64,000 bases of DNA from positions 1 to 64,000 of the forward strand of contig NZ_BLRL01000012.1 in NCBI RefSeq assembly GCF_015082335.1, in the 5' to 3' direction. Under the pieces are notes generated by a model, which made no database searches, was not told the origin of the DNA, and was given only the letters and a program-made list of their open reading frames with translations. A program made the position numbers and the translations under genes. How positions within the stretch are numbered: position 1 is the first letter of the stretch; every line of letters starts with the position of its first letter. Source of the stretch: Moritella sp. F3. Lineage in GTDB: Bacteria > Pseudomonadota > Gammaproteobacteria > Enterobacterales > Moritellaceae. Below are positions 17,250-27,540 of the stretch, piece after piece.

Positions 17250-18230
17250 ATGTATAGCATCAAAAAATCCGCGACTATTATCAGCCTCTTGCTCATAAGT
17301 GGCACCGCGTTTTACCTATTTGATAACGCATTATCGGATAAGCAAAAAAACAGAAATATAGCTGGCCTAGGCGGTATTTCAGATAGACTGAGTTCTAACG
17401 AAAAGAGTTCAGATAAAAGTAACAACGCTGAACAACAAATAAGATTGACGCCATCAATTATATTACGCAAAAAATCCGCCAACATAACCACAGAAACAAT
17501 CCAATTGGCAGATATAAACATGCCAAAATCACTTAAGAATACTAACCCAAGTAGCTTGATCCACATTGATGCAGATAACCAATTAATTTTAAATCACGAC
17601 ATCAAAGTACTATTTGATTATTTCTTTAGCGCCGATGGCGATTTAACGACTGCAGAATTAATTGCCAGTATGCAGCAATATATCCAGTACGCTTACCCAC
17701 AACCCGCCGCACAGCAGGCATTAGCATTATTAGATAAATACCTCGGCTACAAACAACAGATGCAGGACTTTCATGCTCAGAGTACCGCATTACAAGATTT
17801 ACCCGAGTTGAATACACTTACCGATAGCGGCCGTCATACTGAAAAAAGCAATACCTTGCTAACCATTGAAACATTAATGCAAGAACGCCAAGATATGCGC
17901 GAACAAGTATTCACATTAGCTGAAACCGATGCCATGTTTGGTAAAGGGATGAATTATGATCAATACATGCTGACTGTCGCCAAGCTCGATAATAATTTAT
18001 CCGCCCAAGAACGTAAATTACAAATAGAATACATTGCCCAGCAGCACTTAACGACTCAGCAGCAGGAAGCACGTAAGCAAACATTCATCTTACAGGATTC
18101 CCCCCCCAACTTTAGTATTGATGATAATGGCGAGTGCCAAGGAGATAGCCAAGCATTTACCCCGCAACAAATAACTGCATTATGTCAGCTAGCTGAAAAA
18201 AGACGCGCACGCAGTAGCTTTAGTAGTTAG
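17250..18230 (+). CDS. lifO: Lipase-specific foldase (steric chaperone LifO)
   Basis: A 326-aa inner-membrane-anchored chaperone that folds the upstream lipase in the periplasm. An N-terminal anchor (about residues 5-24, SATIISLLLISGTAFYLF) is followed by a Ser/Asn/Lys-rich linker and a long helical region. VLFDYFFSADGD is the foldase signature (family pattern RxxFDxFxSxxGE), with Val-Leu where the leading Arg region would be and Asp for the final Glu. I use ATG 17250, with AGGA 7 nt upstream, rather than a frame-open start at 17226. A run of eight C (18100-18107) lies in the C-terminal coding part and encodes Ser-Pro-Pro; slippage there would truncate the protein. Confidence 0.9.
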   Translation: MYSIKKSATIISLLLISGTAFYLFDNALSDKQKNRNIAGLGGISDRLSSNEKSSDKSNNAEQQIRLTPSIILRKKSANITTETIQLADINMPKSLKNTNPSSLIHIDADNQLILNHDIKVLFDYFFSADGDLTTAELIASMQQYIQYAYPQPAAQQALALLDKYLGYKQQMQDFHAQSTALQDLPELNTLTDSGRHTEKSNTLLTIETLMQERQDMREQVFTLAETDAMFGKGMNYDQYMLTVAKLDNNLSAQERKLQIEYIAQQHLTTQQQEARKQTFILQDSPPNFSIDDNGECQGDSQAFTPQQITALCQLAEKRRARSSFSS

Positions 18231-18261
18231 TAACTTCAATACGCAGGGAATTGAAAATAAA

Positions 18262-18310
18262 AAAGGCTCATAGTTTGGAATAATCCAGAACCATGAGCTT
18301 TTTATTTTTT
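18262..18310. terminator. Bidirectional terminator between lifO and pomB
   Basis: A long stem (18263-18279 with 18284-18301), including GGCTCAT with ATGAGCT, has a T-rich tract on the right (18299-18310) and an A-rich tract on the left (18256-18264). It can therefore stop transcripts from both convergent genes. Confidence 0.8.
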
Positions 18311-18335
18311 ATCTTTATCGGTCGGGGTTTATCCG

Positions 18336-19247
18336 CTACTTAACAACACTCAACGGCTCAGATAATTTTGCTTTACCTTGCATAATGCTAATTTCAACAC
18401 GACGGTTACGACGTAACTCACTTTCAACATCAGTGAGTGGCTGCGTATCTGCCATTCCCTGTACGATCAAGCGGTTCTCAGTAAAGTCATCCACTTTCAA
18501 CATTTCATGGGCAACAGATACTGCACGCTGGCTCGATAAGTCCCATTTCGAACGGTATAGCTCAGAATGTAACTGCTCTTTGCCAGTATGTCCGGCAATC
18601 GTGATCATGCCCGGAATTGTCGCCAAGAGTTGTGCTACTTTTTGGATCACAGGACGAAATCGTGGTTGTAAAAATGCAGATCCTGCTGGGAATGAGCCTT
18701 TTTCATTAATACGAATGATGATTTGTTGGCCTAGATTCTCAACCTCAACGCCACCGCTATCCACTTCTTCTTTTAATGCTTCAGCCAGCGCTTTAACCAA
18801 TTCACTTGTATCTTCTGTCACTTCAACATTTTCTGTTGGTGTATTATCACGAGTTGAGGTTTCGGGCGATTTTCCGCCGTTACTGTCTTCCTCTAATTTA
18901 TTTTTACCACCCGCATTTTGATCTTCCCCATCTTTGAAATCCAATTCAGCTTCACTGTTATCAATAGTGTGCTGCATGATAGTTTCGATTGGTGTGGGAT
19001 CCGGACGACCCGGACGAAACTCCTGCGCGATCACAGTGGTGCCTTTCGGGATGTTTTTTACATCAATTTGATTTTGGACACCAAATGCGAACTGCATTGA
19101 GCCTGCAATTTGCTTAAATTTCACTACATCCATTTCTGAAAATGACAGCAGTAATACAAAGAAGCACATTAATAGGCTCATTAAATCGGCAAATGTTCCC
19201 ATCCAGGCGGGGAGGCCTGGAGGTGGGCAATCACATTCATCTGACAT
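18336..19247 (-). CDS. pomB: Flagellar stator protein PomB (Na+-driven motor)
   Basis: Peptidoglycan-anchored half of the stator, 303 aa. The single membrane helix WMGTFADLMSLLMCFFVLLLSF carries the ion-binding Asp (about residue 21). Next come a plug-like region, a long acidic linker (about 95-150) and an OmpA-like peptidoglycan-binding domain (ITIAGHTGKEQL, ELSSQRAVSVAHEML region). The DECDCPPPGLPAWM opening is that of Vibrio-type PomB rather than H+-type MotB, so sodium coupling is likely. It lies 18 nt after pomA, with GAGAGATATCCT before ATG. Confidence 0.94.
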   Translation of the reverse strand: MSDECDCPPPGLPAWMGTFADLMSLLMCFFVLLLSFSEMDVVKFKQIAGSMQFAFGVQNQIDVKNIPKGTTVIAQEFRPGRPDPTPIETIMQHTIDNSEAELDFKDGEDQNAGGKNKLEEDSNGGKSPETSTRDNTPTENVEVTEDTSELVKALAEALKEEVDSGGVEVENLGQQIIIRINEKGSFPAGSAFLQPRFRPVIQKVAQLLATIPGMITIAGHTGKEQLHSELYRSKWDLSSQRAVSVAHEMLKVDDFTENRLIVQGMADTQPLTDVESELRRNRRVEISIMQGKAKLSEPLSVVK

Positions 19248-19265
19248 AGGATATCTCTCTACTCA

Positions 19266-20030
19266 CTAGACGCCGCCATCGGCCACTTCACGTTTTGATG
19301 AATTGAGGTAATTTTTTAACAAACTTTCGATTACCCTTGGGTTTCGCCCTTCTTGAATACCTAAAATAGCATCCATGATCAGGGTGTTATTGAGCATCTC
19401 TTCTTCAGAACGTAATTTCAACTTACCGGCGATCGGGATCGCTATCATATTGGCAAAAACAGCACCATATAATGTGGTTAATAAGGCTACCGCCATTGCT
19501 GGGCCAATTGATTTAGGGTCATCCATGTTCGACAACATGGCAACGAGACCGATCAGCGTACCAATCATGCCCATCGCAGGGGCAACTTCACCAATCATCG
19601 TAAACACATGGATACCGGCCTTATGACGCGCGGTCGTCAGCTTAATATCTTTCTGTAACGTTTGGCTAACAACCGTTGCATCATGACCATCGACTAACAA
19701 ATCGATGCCTTTTTGCATAAATTCATTTTTTACTTCTGCTTCTTCAAGGGCTAAGAAACCACCTTTACGGGCAGCATCCGCCATTTCAACCGCTTGCTCG
19801 ATTAACTCTTCAGGTTTATCGATTTTGAACATAAATGCTTTAATCGCAATTTTTGCAGCAGCTAAAAATTGGCCAAAATTAAAATGCATCAATACCACAA
19901 AGAGTGAGCCGATAAATACAATCAACACTGACTGCGTATCAACAAACGTGCTTATATCGCCACCCAATACCATTGCCATGACAACAAAGGCAAACGAGCC
20001 GACCAATCCTATTAAAGTTGCTAAATCCAC
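19266..20030 (-). CDS. pomA: Flagellar stator protein PomA (Na+-driven motor)
   Basis: Four-helix stator subunit that with PomB conducts Na+ and pushes the rotor. I start it at GTG 20030, giving 254 aa that begin VDLATLIGLVGSFAFVVMAMVLGG, matching Vibrio PomA (about 253 aa, MDLATLLG). GGGG lies 6 nt upstream of this GTG. The upstream ATG at 20042 and the TTG at 20051 would eat into that ribosome site. The cytoplasmic loop (about 65-150) is charged, and helices 3-4 contain MIGEVAPAMGMIGTLIGLVAML with the conserved Pro. Expected to be co-transcribed with pomB. Confidence 0.93.
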   Translation of the reverse strand: MDLATLIGLVGSFAFVVMAMVLGGDISTFVDTQSVLIVFIGSLFVVLMHFNFGQFLAAAKIAIKAFMFKIDKPEELIEQAVEMADAARKGGFLALEEAEVKNEFMQKGIDLLVDGHDATVVSQTLQKDIKLTTARHKAGIHVFTMIGEVAPAMGMIGTLIGLVAMLSNMDDPKSIGPAMAVALLTTLYGAVFANMIAIPIAGKLKLRSEEEMLNNTLIMDAILGIQEGRNPRVIESLLKNYLNSSKREVADGGV

Positions 20031-20157
20031 AACATTCCCCATCCCAAGCAAATTATCATCATATTTCTAGCGAGTGCGTTCATTGAACTATATCGGCAAG
20101 CAAGCAAATATCTTAAGTGATCTTGTCTTGCTTATCACTGCCATCTCACAGTTAAGC

Positions 20158-20186
20158 TGTATATACCTTATTAACTTGGGTATAAT
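20158..20186 (+). promoter_or_regulatory. Possible promoter of xseB-ispA-dxs
   Basis: A perfect TATAAT (20181-20186) lies about 30 nt upstream of xseB; the hexamer 17 nt before it (TGTATA) is a poor -35 box. The leader would be very short. pomA is read the other way. Confidence 0.4.
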
Positions 20187-20215
20187 ACCTGAGTATATTA
20201 TCAGAGGGACACCCG

Positions 20216-20461
20216 ATGGCGGTAAAAAAACCAGAAAATATGACGTTTGAGGCGTCTATTGCAGAGTTAGAGACAATTGTGAACAGCTTAGAGCAAGGTG
20301 ATAGTGAACTTGATAATGCGTTGAAGCAATTTGAACGTGGTATTAGTTTAACACGTGCTAGCTCGCAAAAACTGCAGCATGCTGAACAACAAGTAGCAAT
20401 ATTACTCGCCAACGGTGACCAGCAAACGCTCGCTCCTTTCAATTCTGACAGTAGTAATTAA
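20216..20461 (+). CDS. xseB: Exodeoxyribonuclease VII small subunit XseB
   Basis: An 81-aa accessory subunit that binds the coiled-coil of XseA to form ExoVII, which degrades single-stranded DNA to oligonucleotides. MTFEASIAELETIVNSLEQGDSELDNALKQFERG is the family core: two helices with heptad-spaced Leu. AGAGGG lies 8 nt upstream of ATG. It is followed 3 nt later by ispA; the xseB-ispA-dxs order is standard in gammaproteobacteria. xseA is not in the window. Confidence 0.96.
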   Translation: MAVKKPENMTFEASIAELETIVNSLEQGDSELDNALKQFERGISLTRASSQKLQHAEQQVAILLANGDQQTLAPFNSDSSN

Positions 20462-20464
20462 ACC

Positions 20465-21355
20465 GTGCAGATTTCAAACTCAATTGCCCAATACCAGGGT
20501 CGTATCAACGACTATTTGCAACAGCAAATAAACTTGCTACCAAGACATGACACGCAGCTTGCTGCTGCAATGGAATATGGTCTATTACAGGGTGGCAAAC
20601 GTGTTCGTCCAGTGATCGTCTACGCCGTCGGTGAAATGCTCGGGGCTAACTTACGCGATCTTGATGGTCCAGCAGGCGCAATCGAATCAATTCATGCGTA
20701 TTCATTAATTCATGATGATTTACCGGCAATGGATGATGATGATTTACGCCGTGGCCAACCGACCTGTCATATTAAATTCGATCATGCGACTGCGATCTTA
20801 GCGGGTGATGCGCTGCAGCCCTTTGCTTTTGAAATGCTACTTGATTGCCCATTAGCCCCAGAAGCTGAGAAGAATCGTTTAGCGATGCTGAAATCACTTA
20901 CCCAAGCCAGCGGTTATCGTGGTATGTGTGGTGGTCAAGCAATGGATTTAGCCGCGACCGATAAACAGGTTTCGTTGGCACAACTTGAAGCTATCCACAA
21001 TAATAAAACCGGTGCGATAATTAATTGCGCAGCCAAACTGGGTTGCCTCGCATCACCACTTTGCTCGGTTGAGTTATTGGCTGCATTAGATAAATGGTCA
21101 AACGCCATCGGTTTAGCTTTCCAAGTTCAAGATGACATTCTCGATATAATAAGTGATACTGCAACGCTCGGTAAACCGCAAGGTTCAGATGTTGAATTAA
21201 ACAAATCAACTTACCCAGCATTACTCGGTTTAGCAGGGGCACAAGAAAAAGCCCAAGCTCTGTATCAACAAGCGATGTTTGCCTTAGAAACCATTCCGCA
21301 TGATACCAGCACTCTCGCTTTATTTACGCAGTACATCATCGAGCGAAATAAGTAA
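20465..21355 (+). CDS. ispA: Farnesyl diphosphate synthase IspA
   Basis: Condenses IPP with DMAPP and GPP to make farnesyl diphosphate. The 296-aa protein has the first Asp-rich motif DDLPAMDDDDLRRG, the second QDDILDI, and GGKRVRP near the N-terminus, all for Mg2+-diphosphate binding. The start is GTG, 3 nt after the xseB stop; no strong ribosome site is seen, so translational coupling to xseB is likely. Confidence 0.95.
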   Translation: MQISNSIAQYQGRINDYLQQQINLLPRHDTQLAAAMEYGLLQGGKRVRPVIVYAVGEMLGANLRDLDGPAGAIESIHAYSLIHDDLPAMDDDDLRRGQPTCHIKFDHATAILAGDALQPFAFEMLLDCPLAPEAEKNRLAMLKSLTQASGYRGMCGGQAMDLAATDKQVSLAQLEAIHNNKTGAIINCAAKLGCLASPLCSVELLAALDKWSNAIGLAFQVQDDILDIISDTATLGKPQGSDVELNKSTYPALLGLAGAQEKAQALYQQAMFALETIPHDTSTLALFTQYIIERNK

Positions 21356-21388
21356 CAGATTCTAACAAAGTATAAAATTATAAAAATT

Positions 21389-23254
21389 ATGAGCTTAGAT
21401 ATTTCGAACTACCCTACATTGGCATTAGCAGACATTCCAGAAGAGTTGCGTCAATTACCTGCTGATCGCCTAGATGATTTATGCGATGAACTGCGTAGCT
21501 ATTTATTACATTCGGTTGGTAAAAGTGGCGGTCACTTTGCATCTGGTTTAGGCGTTGTTGAACTAACCGTTGCCTTGCATTATGTTTACAATACACCATA
21601 CGACAAATTGTTATGGGATGTAGGTCATCAAGCCTACCCACACAAGATCTTAACTGGCCGTCGTGACCGCATGTCTACTATTCGTCAGAAAGGTGGATTA
21701 CACCCTTTCCCTTGGCGTGATGAAAGTGAATATGATCATTTAAACGTAGGTCATTCATCTACTTCTATCAGTGCAGCGCTTGGCCTTGCTGTTGCAGCCG
21801 ATCAAGAAGATAAAAATCGCAAGACGGTTGCCATTATTGGCGACGGTGCTATCACTGGCGGTATGGCATTTGAAGCGTTAAACCACGCAGGTCATATCGA
21901 CAAAGACGTACTCGTCATTTTAAATGATAACGACATGTCGATTTCTGAAAACGTCGGCGCAGTAAATAAGCACTTAGCTAAACTATTGTCTGGTGATATT
22001 TACTCTAGTTTTCGTGAAAACGGTAAAAAAGTACTTTCAGGTATCCCACCAATTAAAGAACTTGCGCGTCGTGCGGAAGAACATTTAAAAGGCATGGTAG
22101 TACCAAGCACATTATTTGAAGAATTTGGCTTTAACTATATAGGCCCAATTGACGGCCATGATGTAAATGGTTTAGTTGAAACACTGCGTAATATGCGTAG
22201 CCTGAAAGGCCCACAATTTTTACACGTGGTAACGAAGAAAGGTAAAGGCTATGCGCCAGCTGAACAAGATCAGCTCGGCTATCATGCCGTACCTAAATTT
22301 GATCCAGCAGAAGATACGTTACCGGTATCTGCAGCGTCAAAACCAACTTTCTCTAAGATTTTTGGTAATTGGCTATGTGATGTGGCGGCAACAGATAATA
22401 AGCTAGCTGCAGTAACACCTGCGATGGGTGCAGGCTCGGGCATGATCAAATTCTCTGAGACTTACCCAAAACAATATTTTGATGTGGCCATTGCTGAACA
22501 GCACTGTGTGACTTTCGCTGCTGGTATGGCTATTGGCGGTCACAAGCCTGTTGTTGCTATCTATTCAACGTTTTTACAACGTGGTTATGATCAACTTATC
22601 CACGATGTCGCGATCCAAGACCTCCCGGTATTGTTTGCTATTGACCGCGCTGGTCTTGTTGGCGCAGATGGTCAGACTCACCAAGGTGCGTTTGATATTA
22701 GCTTTATGCGTTGTGTCCCGAAAATGGTGATCATGACACCAAGTGACGAAAACGAATGTCGCCAGATGCTACACACAGGTTACCAGTATAATGGTCCAGC
22801 GGCAGTACGTTACCCACGTGGCAACGGTACTGGCATTGATGTCGAACAAGCATTTACTGAGTTTGAAATCGGTAAAGGTATTGTCCGTCGTCAAGGTGAA
22901 AAAGTGGCGATATTATGTTTCGGTACTTTGATGCATAACGCTATTCCAGCGGCTGAACGCTTAAATGCGACAGTTGTTGATATGCGCTTTGCTAAGCCAT
23001 TAGATGAAGCTTTGCTCGCTAATATGGCAAAGACTCATGATATCCTCGTTACGATTGAAGACGGTGCGATTATGGGTGGTGCTGGTTCGGGTGTGAATGA
23101 ATACTTGATGGCGAATAAGTTAATGACACCTACATTAAACTTAGGTCTGCCAGATCAGTTTATTCATCAAGGTACACAAGATGAAATCTATACAGAGCTC
23201 GGCCTAGATGATATCGGTATTGAAGCCAGTATTAAGGCGTTTATTGCGCTGTAA
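21389..23254 (+). CDS. dxs: 1-Deoxy-D-xylulose-5-phosphate synthase Dxs
   Basis: Thiamine-diphosphate enzyme that joins pyruvate and glyceraldehyde 3-phosphate, the first step of the MEP isoprenoid pathway. At 621 aa it is the normal family length. Visible motifs are the catalytic His in [12 protein letters not shown], the ThDP site [19 protein letters not shown] with NDNDMSIS, the transketolase pyrimidine domain ([14 protein letters not shown]) and C-terminal [16 protein letters not shown]. It starts 33 nt after ispA with a weak ribosome site and ends at a strong terminator. Confidence 0.97.
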   Translation: MSLDISNYPTLALADIPEELRQLPADRLDDLCDELRSYLLHSVGKSGGHFASGLGVVELTVALHYVYNTPYDKLLWDVGHQAYPHKILTGRRDRMSTIRQKGGLHPFPWRDESEYDHLNVGHSSTSISAALGLAVAADQEDKNRKTVAIIGDGAITGGMAFEALNHAGHIDKDVLVILNDNDMSISENVGAVNKHLAKLLSGDIYSSFRENGKKVLSGIPPIKELARRAEEHLKGMVVPSTLFEEFGFNYIGPIDGHDVNGLVETLRNMRSLKGPQFLHVVTKKGKGYAPAEQDQLGYHAVPKFDPAEDTLPVSAASKPTFSKIFGNWLCDVAATDNKLAAVTPAMGAGSGMIKFSETYPKQYFDVAIAEQHCVTFAAGMAIGGHKPVVAIYSTFLQRGYDQLIHDVAIQDLPVLFAIDRAGLVGADGQTHQGAFDISFMRCVPKMVIMTPSDENECRQMLHTGYQYNGPAAVRYPRGNGTGIDVEQAFTEFEIGKGIVRRQGEKVAILCFGTLMHNAIPAAERLNATVVDMRFAKPLDEALLANMAKTHDILVTIEDGAIMGGAGSGVNEYLMANKLMTPTLNLGLPDQFIHQGTQDEIYTELGLDDIGIEASIKAFIAL

Positions 23255-23280
23255 TATTTATCATTACAAACGTAATTAAT

Positions 23281-23320
23281 AAAAAGGCTCTACTCGATTA
23301 ATATCCAGTAGAGCCTTTTT
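23281..23320 (+). terminator. Terminator after dxs
   Basis: A perfect 14-bp stem (23281-23294 with 23307-23320) with GGCTCTACT/AGTAGAGCC and flanking A and T runs. It can also work on the minus strand for the dpp operon. Confidence 0.9.
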
Positions 23321-23338
23321 CGTTTCGCCTTTCGCCGA

Positions 23339-23430
23339 ATTAGTTAAAAACGCCCTACACGCTGTAAATCCATCCCAGGAAGCTTGTTGCTGGCATCCAT
23401 GCCAGCAACAGTAGGCTTATTTTAACTAAT
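23339..23430. repeat. MITE/REP-like element with terminal inverted repeats
   Basis: The ends are inverted repeats: ATTAGTTAAAA (23339-23349) exactly matches the complement of 23420-23430, and the match extends inward to 16 of 20 positions. The centre holds a hairpin, GTTGCTGGCA (23386-23395) with TGCCAGCAAC (23400-23409). No coding capacity. It lies between the dxs terminator and the end of dppF. Its form suggests a small non-autonomous mobile or dispersed repeat; copies elsewhere cannot be checked here. Confidence 0.6.
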
Positions 23431-23472
23431 CCAACTGTACGTTTACTGATTATTCGCTTATCTAAGCTAAAA

Positions 23473-24477
23473 TTAAATACGGTTTTCTTCAACTGCATGA
23501 CAAGCAATTAGCGATTTACCGAATTCAGCCAGTTTAGGCTGTTCAACATTACAACGCTCATTGGCAAACTGACAACGGGCGTGGAAAGCACAGCCTTTAG
23601 GTGGATCAAGTGGTGATGGTAGTTCACCCACCAGCTTAATACGCTCACGACGGTGCGCAGGGTTTAGCTGCGGCGTGCTTGATAGCAATGCTTGAGTATA
23701 AGGGTGACGTGGATTAGCAAACAACTCTTCTTTCGTCGTATGCTCAACAACGCGTCCCAGATACATCACAATCACGTCATTAGCGATATGTTCAACCACA
23801 GATAAATCATGTGAGATAAATACATAACTTAAATTTAGCTCGTCTTGTAAATCCATCATCAAGTTTAATACTTGCGCTTGTACCGATACATCCAGTGCTG
23901 AAACAGGCTCATCTGCAACAACAACGTTTGGATCTAACATCAAGCCACGGGCAATCGCAATACGTTGACGTTGACCACCCGAAAACATATGCGGGTAACG
24001 ATCGTAATGCTCTGTCTTCAAGCCTACTTTCGCCATGATCGCCATCGATTTTTCTTTACGCTGCGCTTTGCTTAACTTGGTATTAATTTCTAATGGTTCT
24101 TCTAATATCTGCCCCACTTTTTTACGTGGGTTCAATGAACCATACGGATTTTGAAATACGATCTGGATTTTTTGACGTAATACTTTAAACGTGTCTTTAT
24201 CCATTTTCAGTAAATCTTGTCCCTGGAAATCAATCTCACCATGGGTCGGGGTTTCAATCATCGTCAGCAAACGCCCTAGCGTTGACTTACCACAACCTGA
24301 CTCGCCTACAATCGCCAACGTCTTACCTGCATCTAGCGTAAATGATACGCCATCTAACGCTTTCACGGTTGCGTCTGGCTTACGGAAACCTTGCTCTACT
24401 TGGTAATGCTTTTTCAGATCAACCGCTTTTAATAATGGTTGTTGCTCTGCAGTATTTATACTTACAACTTCACTCAT
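23473..24477 (-). CDS. dppF: Dipeptide ABC transporter ATPase DppF
   Basis: A 334-aa ATPase driving the DppBC channel. Walker [11 protein letters not shown]-loop [16 protein letters not shown], signature [15 protein letters not shown], Walker [13 protein letters not shown], and a C-terminal Cys cluster [15 protein letters not shown]. It overlaps dppD by 4 nt (ATGA) and is the last gene of the operon. Length and motifs match E. coli DppF (334 aa). Confidence 0.96.
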   Translation of the reverse strand: MSEVVSINTAEQQPLLKAVDLKKHYQVEQGFRKPDATVKALDGVSFTLDAGKTLAIVGESGCGKSTLGRLLTMIETPTHGEIDFQGQDLLKMDKDTFKVLRQKIQIVFQNPYGSLNPRKKVGQILEEPLEINTKLSKAQRKEKSMAIMAKVGLKTEHYDRYPHMFSGGQRQRIAIARGLMLDPNVVVADEPVSALDVSVQAQVLNLMMDLQDELNLSYVFISHDLSVVEHIANDVIVMYLGRVVEHTTKEELFANPRHPYTQALLSSTPQLNPAHRRERIKLVGELPSPLDPPKGCAFHARCQFANERCNVEQPKLAEFGKSLIACHAVEENRI

Positions 24478-25442
24478 GCTGCAGGTCTCCCTTCAATCGT
24501 TAACGGCGTATGGCATTTAACCTGACCCAATGGGCTAGCATGTGCATCAGGCACTTCAGTGCGGCACTTATCCGTTGAATAAGGACAACGTGGATTAAGT
24601 AAACAACCAACAGGACGATCATACGCACCTGGTACCACGCCCGGTAATGCAGCAAGGCGCGATTGGCCAATGGCAGATTCTGGTGATGACGCGAGCAGGG
24701 CTTGCGTATACGGATGCTTAGGATGTTTAAACACTTCCTCAGCAATACCTGTCTCTACGATTTGACCTGCGTACATCACAACAACGCGATCAGCCACTTC
24801 CGCGACTAAGGCTAAATCATGGGTAATAAGTACTAGCCCCATGTTATTTTTCTTTTGCAGATCAACAAGCAAGTCAATAATCTGCGCTTGAATCGTTACG
24901 TCCAATGCAGTTGTTGGTTCATCAGCAATCAACAGTTTTGGATCGCAGGCTAATGCCATCGCAATCATGACACGCTGGCTCATACCACCAGACAGTTGAT
25001 GTGGATATACATTTAAACGGCTTTCAGGTGCAGGAATACCAACTAGGTCAAGTAATTCAATCGCACGCGCTTTACGCACGGCTTTACTGCCACCTTGATG
25101 CACTTTTAATGCTTCCATGATTTGGTAACCAACCGTGAAGCACGGATTCAAACTGGTCATCGCATCTTGGAAAATCATTGAAATATCAGCCCCCGTCAGC
25201 TGACGACGTTGTTTTTCAGGCATAGTCAGCAGATCTTGACCTTCATACAGCAAGCTATCTGCAGTGACTATGCCGGGATGTTCAATGAGACCCATGATTG
25301 ACATAGAGCTTACTGATTTACCTGAACCAGATTCGCCAACAATACCAAGGATTTCACCTTTATCAACACTATAACTAATATTATCAACCGCTCTGAAGCC
25401 GCTGAATGTGACTGATAAGTTTTTAATTTCTAACAGTGACAT
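24474..25442 (-). CDS. dppD: Dipeptide ABC transporter ATPase DppD
   Basis: Second ATPase, 322 aa. Walker [12 protein letters not shown]-loop [14 protein letters not shown], signature [15 protein letters not shown], Walker [13 protein letters not shown], and C-terminal [14 protein letters not shown]. It lies 11 nt after dppC and is coupled to dppF through an ATGA overlap. Confidence 0.96.
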   Translation of the reverse strand: MSLLEIKNLSVTFSGFRAVDNISYSVDKGEILGIVGESGSGKSVSSMSIMGLIEHPGIVTADSLLYEGQDLLTMPEKQRRQLTGADISMIFQDAMTSLNPCFTVGYQIMEALKVHQGGSKAVRKARAIELLDLVGIPAPESRLNVYPHQLSGGMSQRVMIAMALACDPKLLIADEPTTALDVTIQAQIIDLLVDLQKKNNMGLVLITHDLALVAEVADRVVVMYAGQIVETGIAEEVFKHPKHPYTQALLASSPESAIGQSRLAALPGVVPGAYDRPVGCLLNPRCPYSTDKCRTEVPDAHASPLGQVKCHTPLTIEGRPAA

Positions 25443-25453
25443 AAACCAACCTC

Positions 25454-26344
25454 TTACTGTTTCAATTTAGGATCAAGTGCATCACGCAGGCCATCACCCA
25501 TTAAGTTAAATGCTAATACCGTTAGCAAGATAGTCACACCAGGGAAAGTAACAACCCACCATGCGCTTTGTACATATTGACGCGCATCAGCCAGCATAGT
25601 GCCCCATTCAGGCGTTGGCGCTTGTGCACCTAAACCAAGGAAACCCAGTGCTGCCATATCTAGAATTGCGTTTGAAAAGCCTAATGTCGCTTGTACGATA
25701 AGTGGTGCTAAACAGTTTGGTAATACTGCATTAAACATAATACGGATTGGGCCTGCGCCTGCAATACGTGAAGCAATCACATAATCTTTACTCATTTCCG
25801 TCATGGTAGATGCACGCGTTAAACGTACATAATGCGGAATAGATACCACTGCAATTGAGATTGATGCATTAACAATGCTTGGCCCCATGATCGCGACAAT
25901 CGCAATCGCCAACAATAAGCTTGGCATTGCTAGCATGATATCTACTAAACGCATGATGATGGTTTCAACACGACCACGATAATAACCAGCAACTAGGCCT
26001 AATAAAATGCCCATGCCCAGTGATAATGTGACCACTAACATACCAACAAACAGTGATAAACGCGCACCGTGCATAAGACGCGATAAGATATCACGGCCGA
26101 CAGCATCGGTACCCAGCAGGTAACCGCTGGTCCATGATGGTGGCTGTAATAGCGCATCACGGAATTGTTCAACTGGAGAATAAGGTGCAATTAAGTCAGC
26201 AAATACGGCAATAAAAATAATAATGCAGATATAAACTAGACCGACGACGGCGCCTTTGTTTGAACTAAAGTATTTCCAAAACTCTTGTAATGGCGTTAAC
26301 GGCTTCAGTTCTAGCACTGGCGCGTTATTTGAAACTTCACTCAT
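25454..26344 (-). CDS. dppC: Dipeptide ABC transporter permease DppC
   Basis: A 296-aa inner-membrane permease. Motifs include [22 protein letters not shown], an EAA loop ([20 protein letters not shown]) and the closing [14 protein letters not shown]. The ATG has AAGGA about 7 nt upstream; just before that the leader repeats the heptamer ATACAGG (plus strand 26356-26376), so several SD-like AGGA copies sit in tandem between the dppB stop and this start. Confidence 0.96.
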   Translation of the reverse strand: MSEVSNNAPVLELKPLTPLQEFWKYFSSNKGAVVGLVYICIIIFIAVFADLIAPYSPVEQFRDALLQPPSWTSGYLLGTDAVGRDILSRLMHGARLSLFVGMLVVTLSLGMGILLGLVAGYYRGRVETIIMRLVDIMLAMPSLLLAIAIVAIMGPSIVNASISIAVVSIPHYVRLTRASTMTEMSKDYVIASRIAGAGPIRIMFNAVLPNCLAPLIVQATLGFSNAILDMAALGFLGLGAQAPTPEWGTMLADARQYVQSAWWVVTFPGVTILLTVLAFNLMGDGLRDALDPKLKQ

Positions 26345-26355
26345 AATCTATTCCT

Positions 26356-26376
26356 TGTATCCTGTATCCTGTATCT
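26356..26376 (-). repeat. Heptamer tandem repeat in the dppB-dppC junction
   Basis: On the plus strand TGTATCC-TGTATCC-TGTATCT, three units of 7 bp starting at the dppB stop codon. On the mRNA this reads as repeated AGGATAC before the genuine ribosome site of dppC. Confidence 0.75.
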
Positions 26377-27386
26377 TATTTCGCGTGACGAATACGTGGA
26401 TTAACAACACCGTAGATAATATCTACCAGTAAGTTAACTAAGATAATTAACGTGGCAATAATTAAAATACCACCCTGCACTACGGGGTAATCACGGCGGC
26501 CAATTGATTCAATTAACCATTTACCGATACCCGGCCAAGCAAAAATTGTTTCTGTTAAGATTGCACCAGATAACAAGATACCAACCTGCAGGCCAATAAC
26601 AGTAATAACCGGAATCAAGGCATTACGCAGCGCATGGATCACAATTACACGCCAAGGCGCTAAACCCTTGGCACGTGCAGTACGGATATAATCTTCACCT
26701 AACACTTCTAACATTGAAGAACGTGTCATACGCGCGATAACAGCCAGTGGAATGGTACCAAGTACAATAGAAGGCAAGATAAGGTGATGAATAGCAGAGC
26801 CAAATGCGCCCACTTCATCTGATAATAATGAGTCAATCAACATGAACCCAGTCACATGGTCAATCCACAGTGATACATCAATACGGCCAGATACGGGTGT
26901 CCAACCTAGATTTACCGAAAACACTAACATCAGTAGTAATGCCCACCAGAAAATCGGCATTGAGTAACCTGTTAGTGACACCCCCATTACTGTGTGATCG
27001 AATACAGAGCCACGTTTAACAGCAGCAATAATACCAGCAGGTAAGCCAATACAAATTGCAAATAAAGCCGCTAAAAAAGCCAGTTCAACAGTGGCAGGAA
27101 ATAGTTCGAAGAACTCCTCTACTACTGGCTTTTTGGTTACCAGAGAGTTACCTAGATCGCCTTGTAGGATACCTCCTACATAAGAGAAGTATTGCTTCCA
27201 GATTGGTTGATCTAAACCCAGCTCAGCAGACAAAATTGCATGACGTTCTGGTGAAATACCACGCTCGCCAGCCATGATTTCAATCGGGTCACCGGGGATC
27301 ATATGAATGAGCGTAAAAGTAAGTAAGGTAATACCGAAAAATGTCGGGATCACAGTACCTAATCGCTTTAAAATAAATTGGAACAT
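26376..27386 (-). CDS. dppB: Dipeptide ABC transporter permease DppB
   Basis: Permease partner of DppC, 336 aa (E. coli 339). It opens MFQFILKRLGTVIPTFFGITLLTF, has the long periplasmic loop with PGDPIEIMAGERGISPERH, an EAA loop (TARAKGLAPWRVIVIHALRN) and ends YGVVNPRIRH. It is 154 nt after dppA, with a stem-loop in that gap. Confidence 0.96.
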   Translation of the reverse strand: MFQFILKRLGTVIPTFFGITLLTFTLIHMIPGDPIEIMAGERGISPERHAILSAELGLDQPIWKQYFSYVGGILQGDLGNSLVTKKPVVEEFFELFPATVELAFLAALFAICIGLPAGIIAAVKRGSVFDHTVMGVSLTGYSMPIFWWALLLMLVFSVNLGWTPVSGRIDVSLWIDHVTGFMLIDSLLSDEVGAFGSAIHHLILPSIVLGTIPLAVIARMTRSSMLEVLGEDYIRTARAKGLAPWRVIVIHALRNALIPVITVIGLQVGILLSGAILTETIFAWPGIGKWLIESIGRRDYPVVQGGILIIATLIILVNLLVDIIYGVVNPRIRHAK

Positions 27387-27421
27387 AGAAAACTCTGCGG
27401 GTCTTTAAAGGGTTATCAATA

Positions 27422-27458
27422 AAGCCAAGATCAATCACCTGTGGATTAACCTTGGCTT
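27422..27458 (-). promoter_or_regulatory. Stem-loop between dppA and dppB
   Basis: AAGCCAAG (27422-27429) pairs with CTTGGCTT (27451-27458), with a second imperfect inner stem. On the minus strand only CTTTATTG follows, so it is at best a leaky terminator or an mRNA stabiliser that favours excess DppA, comparable with the structure after oppA. Confidence 0.45.
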
Positions 27459-27540
27459 ACGCTATCCAAAACACTCAAGTACACACTATGCGTTTATTAG
27501 GCTTAGCACTTAGTACCTGAGGTTTCTTCATTGAGTGATA

